Assembly (NCBI GenBank): GCA_018993265.1
Contig: JAGKSW010000037.1
Span: 1 to 64,000, forward strand
Source of the DNA: Nostoc sp. TH1S01
GTDB taxonomy: Bacteria > Cyanobacteriota > Cyanobacteriia > Cyanobacteriales > Nostocaceae
Reading direction: 5' to 3'
DNA: 64,000 nt
In this document: positions 63,350 through 64,000 of the stretch, piece by piece
How positions within the stretch are numbered: position 1 is the first letter of the stretch
How the letters are laid out: each line of letters begins with the position of its first letter
Made by a program: the position numbers and the translations under genes
Notes under the pieces: generated by a model
The model's input: only the letters and a program-made list of their open reading frames with translations
What the model was told of the DNA's origin: nothing
The model's database searches: none

Positions 63350-64000
63350 ATGAATAGCCAACCAATGATAAATAATACTGCACTAGTCAATCAGAAACCT
63401 AGGATTTCTAACTTGTTGGCAACTTTAAAAACTAAGGTTGCAGGTTTTGATGTTATCGATAACCAAGGTCAACTGGTTGGTAAAGTCAGAGATTTGGTTT
63501 TAGATAATCAACGGCGATTAAATTTAGTCATATCCCAAAATATACATCAAACTCAAGTCAGGGAACAACCAGTATTTAAAGAAAGATTGGCTTTATTGTG
63601 GAGCCAAAAAATTCAAAGAATAGACACTATAAATAAATCTATTTTCTTAAATATAGATGCAGCAGTAATTGAATATATATCTGAAGATTTAAAACATCAA
63701 ATAATTGGATATCAGGTATTATCTGATAATTCTAGTGAGCAACAAAACCAAGCTGAAATAGAGAATAATAGTATGGAACGAGCTAATTTAGAAGAATTTT
63801 CTGAAGAAACTATTGTTCGTTTACTAGAAGAACAGTTGGTAGTTGATACCAGCATACATAAAATCGGTGAAGTAGTTGTTCGTAAAGAAATTGAAACGCG
63901 GATAGTACAAGTACCTGTCCGGCGGGAAAAATTAATTGTGGAACAAGTTAGTCCGCAACACAAACAACTTGCAGAAATTGATTTAGCCTTAGAAGAAATT
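63350..64000 (+). CDS. PRC-barrel/DUF2382 protein, copy 3 (cut by window edge)
   Basis: An open frame without stop from ATG 63350 (RBS-like AGGGTG) to the window end, 217 codons; ATG 63365 is an alternative start. A PRC-barrel-like part reads VAGFDVIDNQGQLVGKVRDL, and from about residue 155 a DUF2382 region begins (EETIVRLLEEQLVVDTSIHK, IGEVVVRKEIETRIVQVPVR). It is much more diverged than copies 1 and 2, with a long polar middle (EQQNQAEIENNS). The gene must continue to the right. Confidence 0.75.
   Translation, partial: MNSQPMINNTALVNQKPRISNLLATLKTKVAGFDVIDNQGQLVGKVRDLVLDNQRRLNLVISQNIHQTQVREQPVFKERLALLWSQKIQRIDTINKSIFLNIDAAVIEYISEDLKHQIIGYQVLSDNSSEQQNQAEIENNSMERANLEEFSEETIVRLLEEQLVVDTSIHKIGEVVVRKEIETRIVQVPVRREKLIVEQVSPQHKQLAEIDLALEEI

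Overview
The window comes from a filamentous, nitrogen-fixing-type cyanobacterium of the Nostocales (Nostoc/Calothrix/Tolypothrix-like). The evidence is the gene content (NdhI, PsaJ, CrtW, a CYP110-like P450, a CCB-type cytochrome b6 assembly protein, DUF3155, DUF1802, DUF3611, PEP-CTERM proteins, a bestrophin), the many GCGATCGC (HIP1) octamers, and the many heptamer repeats (STRR) typical of this group. It is chromosomal-looking housekeeping and accessory sequence. I found no rRNA, tRNA, CRISPR array, phage or plasmid module.

Layout. 0-6.2 kb: a flavin monooxygenase, a PEP-CTERM-like hydrolase and a graveyard of decayed insertion sequences (IS630-like, IS4-like) that has cut into a NADAR N-glycosidase gene. 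6.2-17.8 kb: methyltransferase, TPR protein, family-4 uracil-DNA glycosylase, a single-domain GAF protein with both cysteines of a DXCF cyanobacteriochrome, TrmFO, GNAT, LURP-one-like, amidase, SDR and HD proteins. 18-24.4 kb: P450, a ParA ATPase with a coiled-coil partner resembling McdA/McdB, a bestrophin, a VOC protein and the carotenoid ketolase CrtW. 25-33 kb (mostly minus strand): HflX, isoaspartyl peptidase, ATP-grasp ligase; then a GH1-RmlD fusion, a GalE that lost its C-terminus and a headless metallo-beta-lactamase-fold remnant, apparently joined by a deletion. 33.4-40.4 kb: a nested pair of MITEs, an orphan ndhI, DUF4142, a psaJ gene beside DUF4383 (away from psaF), an SDR, a stress protein and a truncated CrtO-like gene. 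41-53.4 kb: PadR regulator plus CCB-like protein, DUF3155, GAF histidine kinase, two cell-surface paralogues (one with SLH domains), a PEP-CTERM protein, methyltransferase, gamma-glutamyltransferase, DUF1802 and aldo-keto reductase. 53.9-64 kb: SbcC, a four-gene group of osmoprotectant ABC transporter plus phytochelatin-synthase-like peptidase, an SDR fragment beside a highly structured MITE-like element, and a tandem family of PRC-barrel/DUF2382 proteins running off the right edge.

Themes. Stress and photosynthesis accessory functions recur (alternative NDH-1 and PSI subunits, ketocarotenoid synthesis, osmoprotectant uptake, PRC-barrel stress proteins), and genome reduction by small deletions and repeat insertion is visible in at least five genes. 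The most promising leads are the minimal dual-cysteine GAF photosensor candidate (9223-9762), the multi-hairpin element at 60591-60834, the ATP-grasp/isoaspartyl-peptidase pair, the McdAB-like pair, and the orphan ndhI/psaJ copies. All functional calls rest on recognising families by eye; no database search was run.
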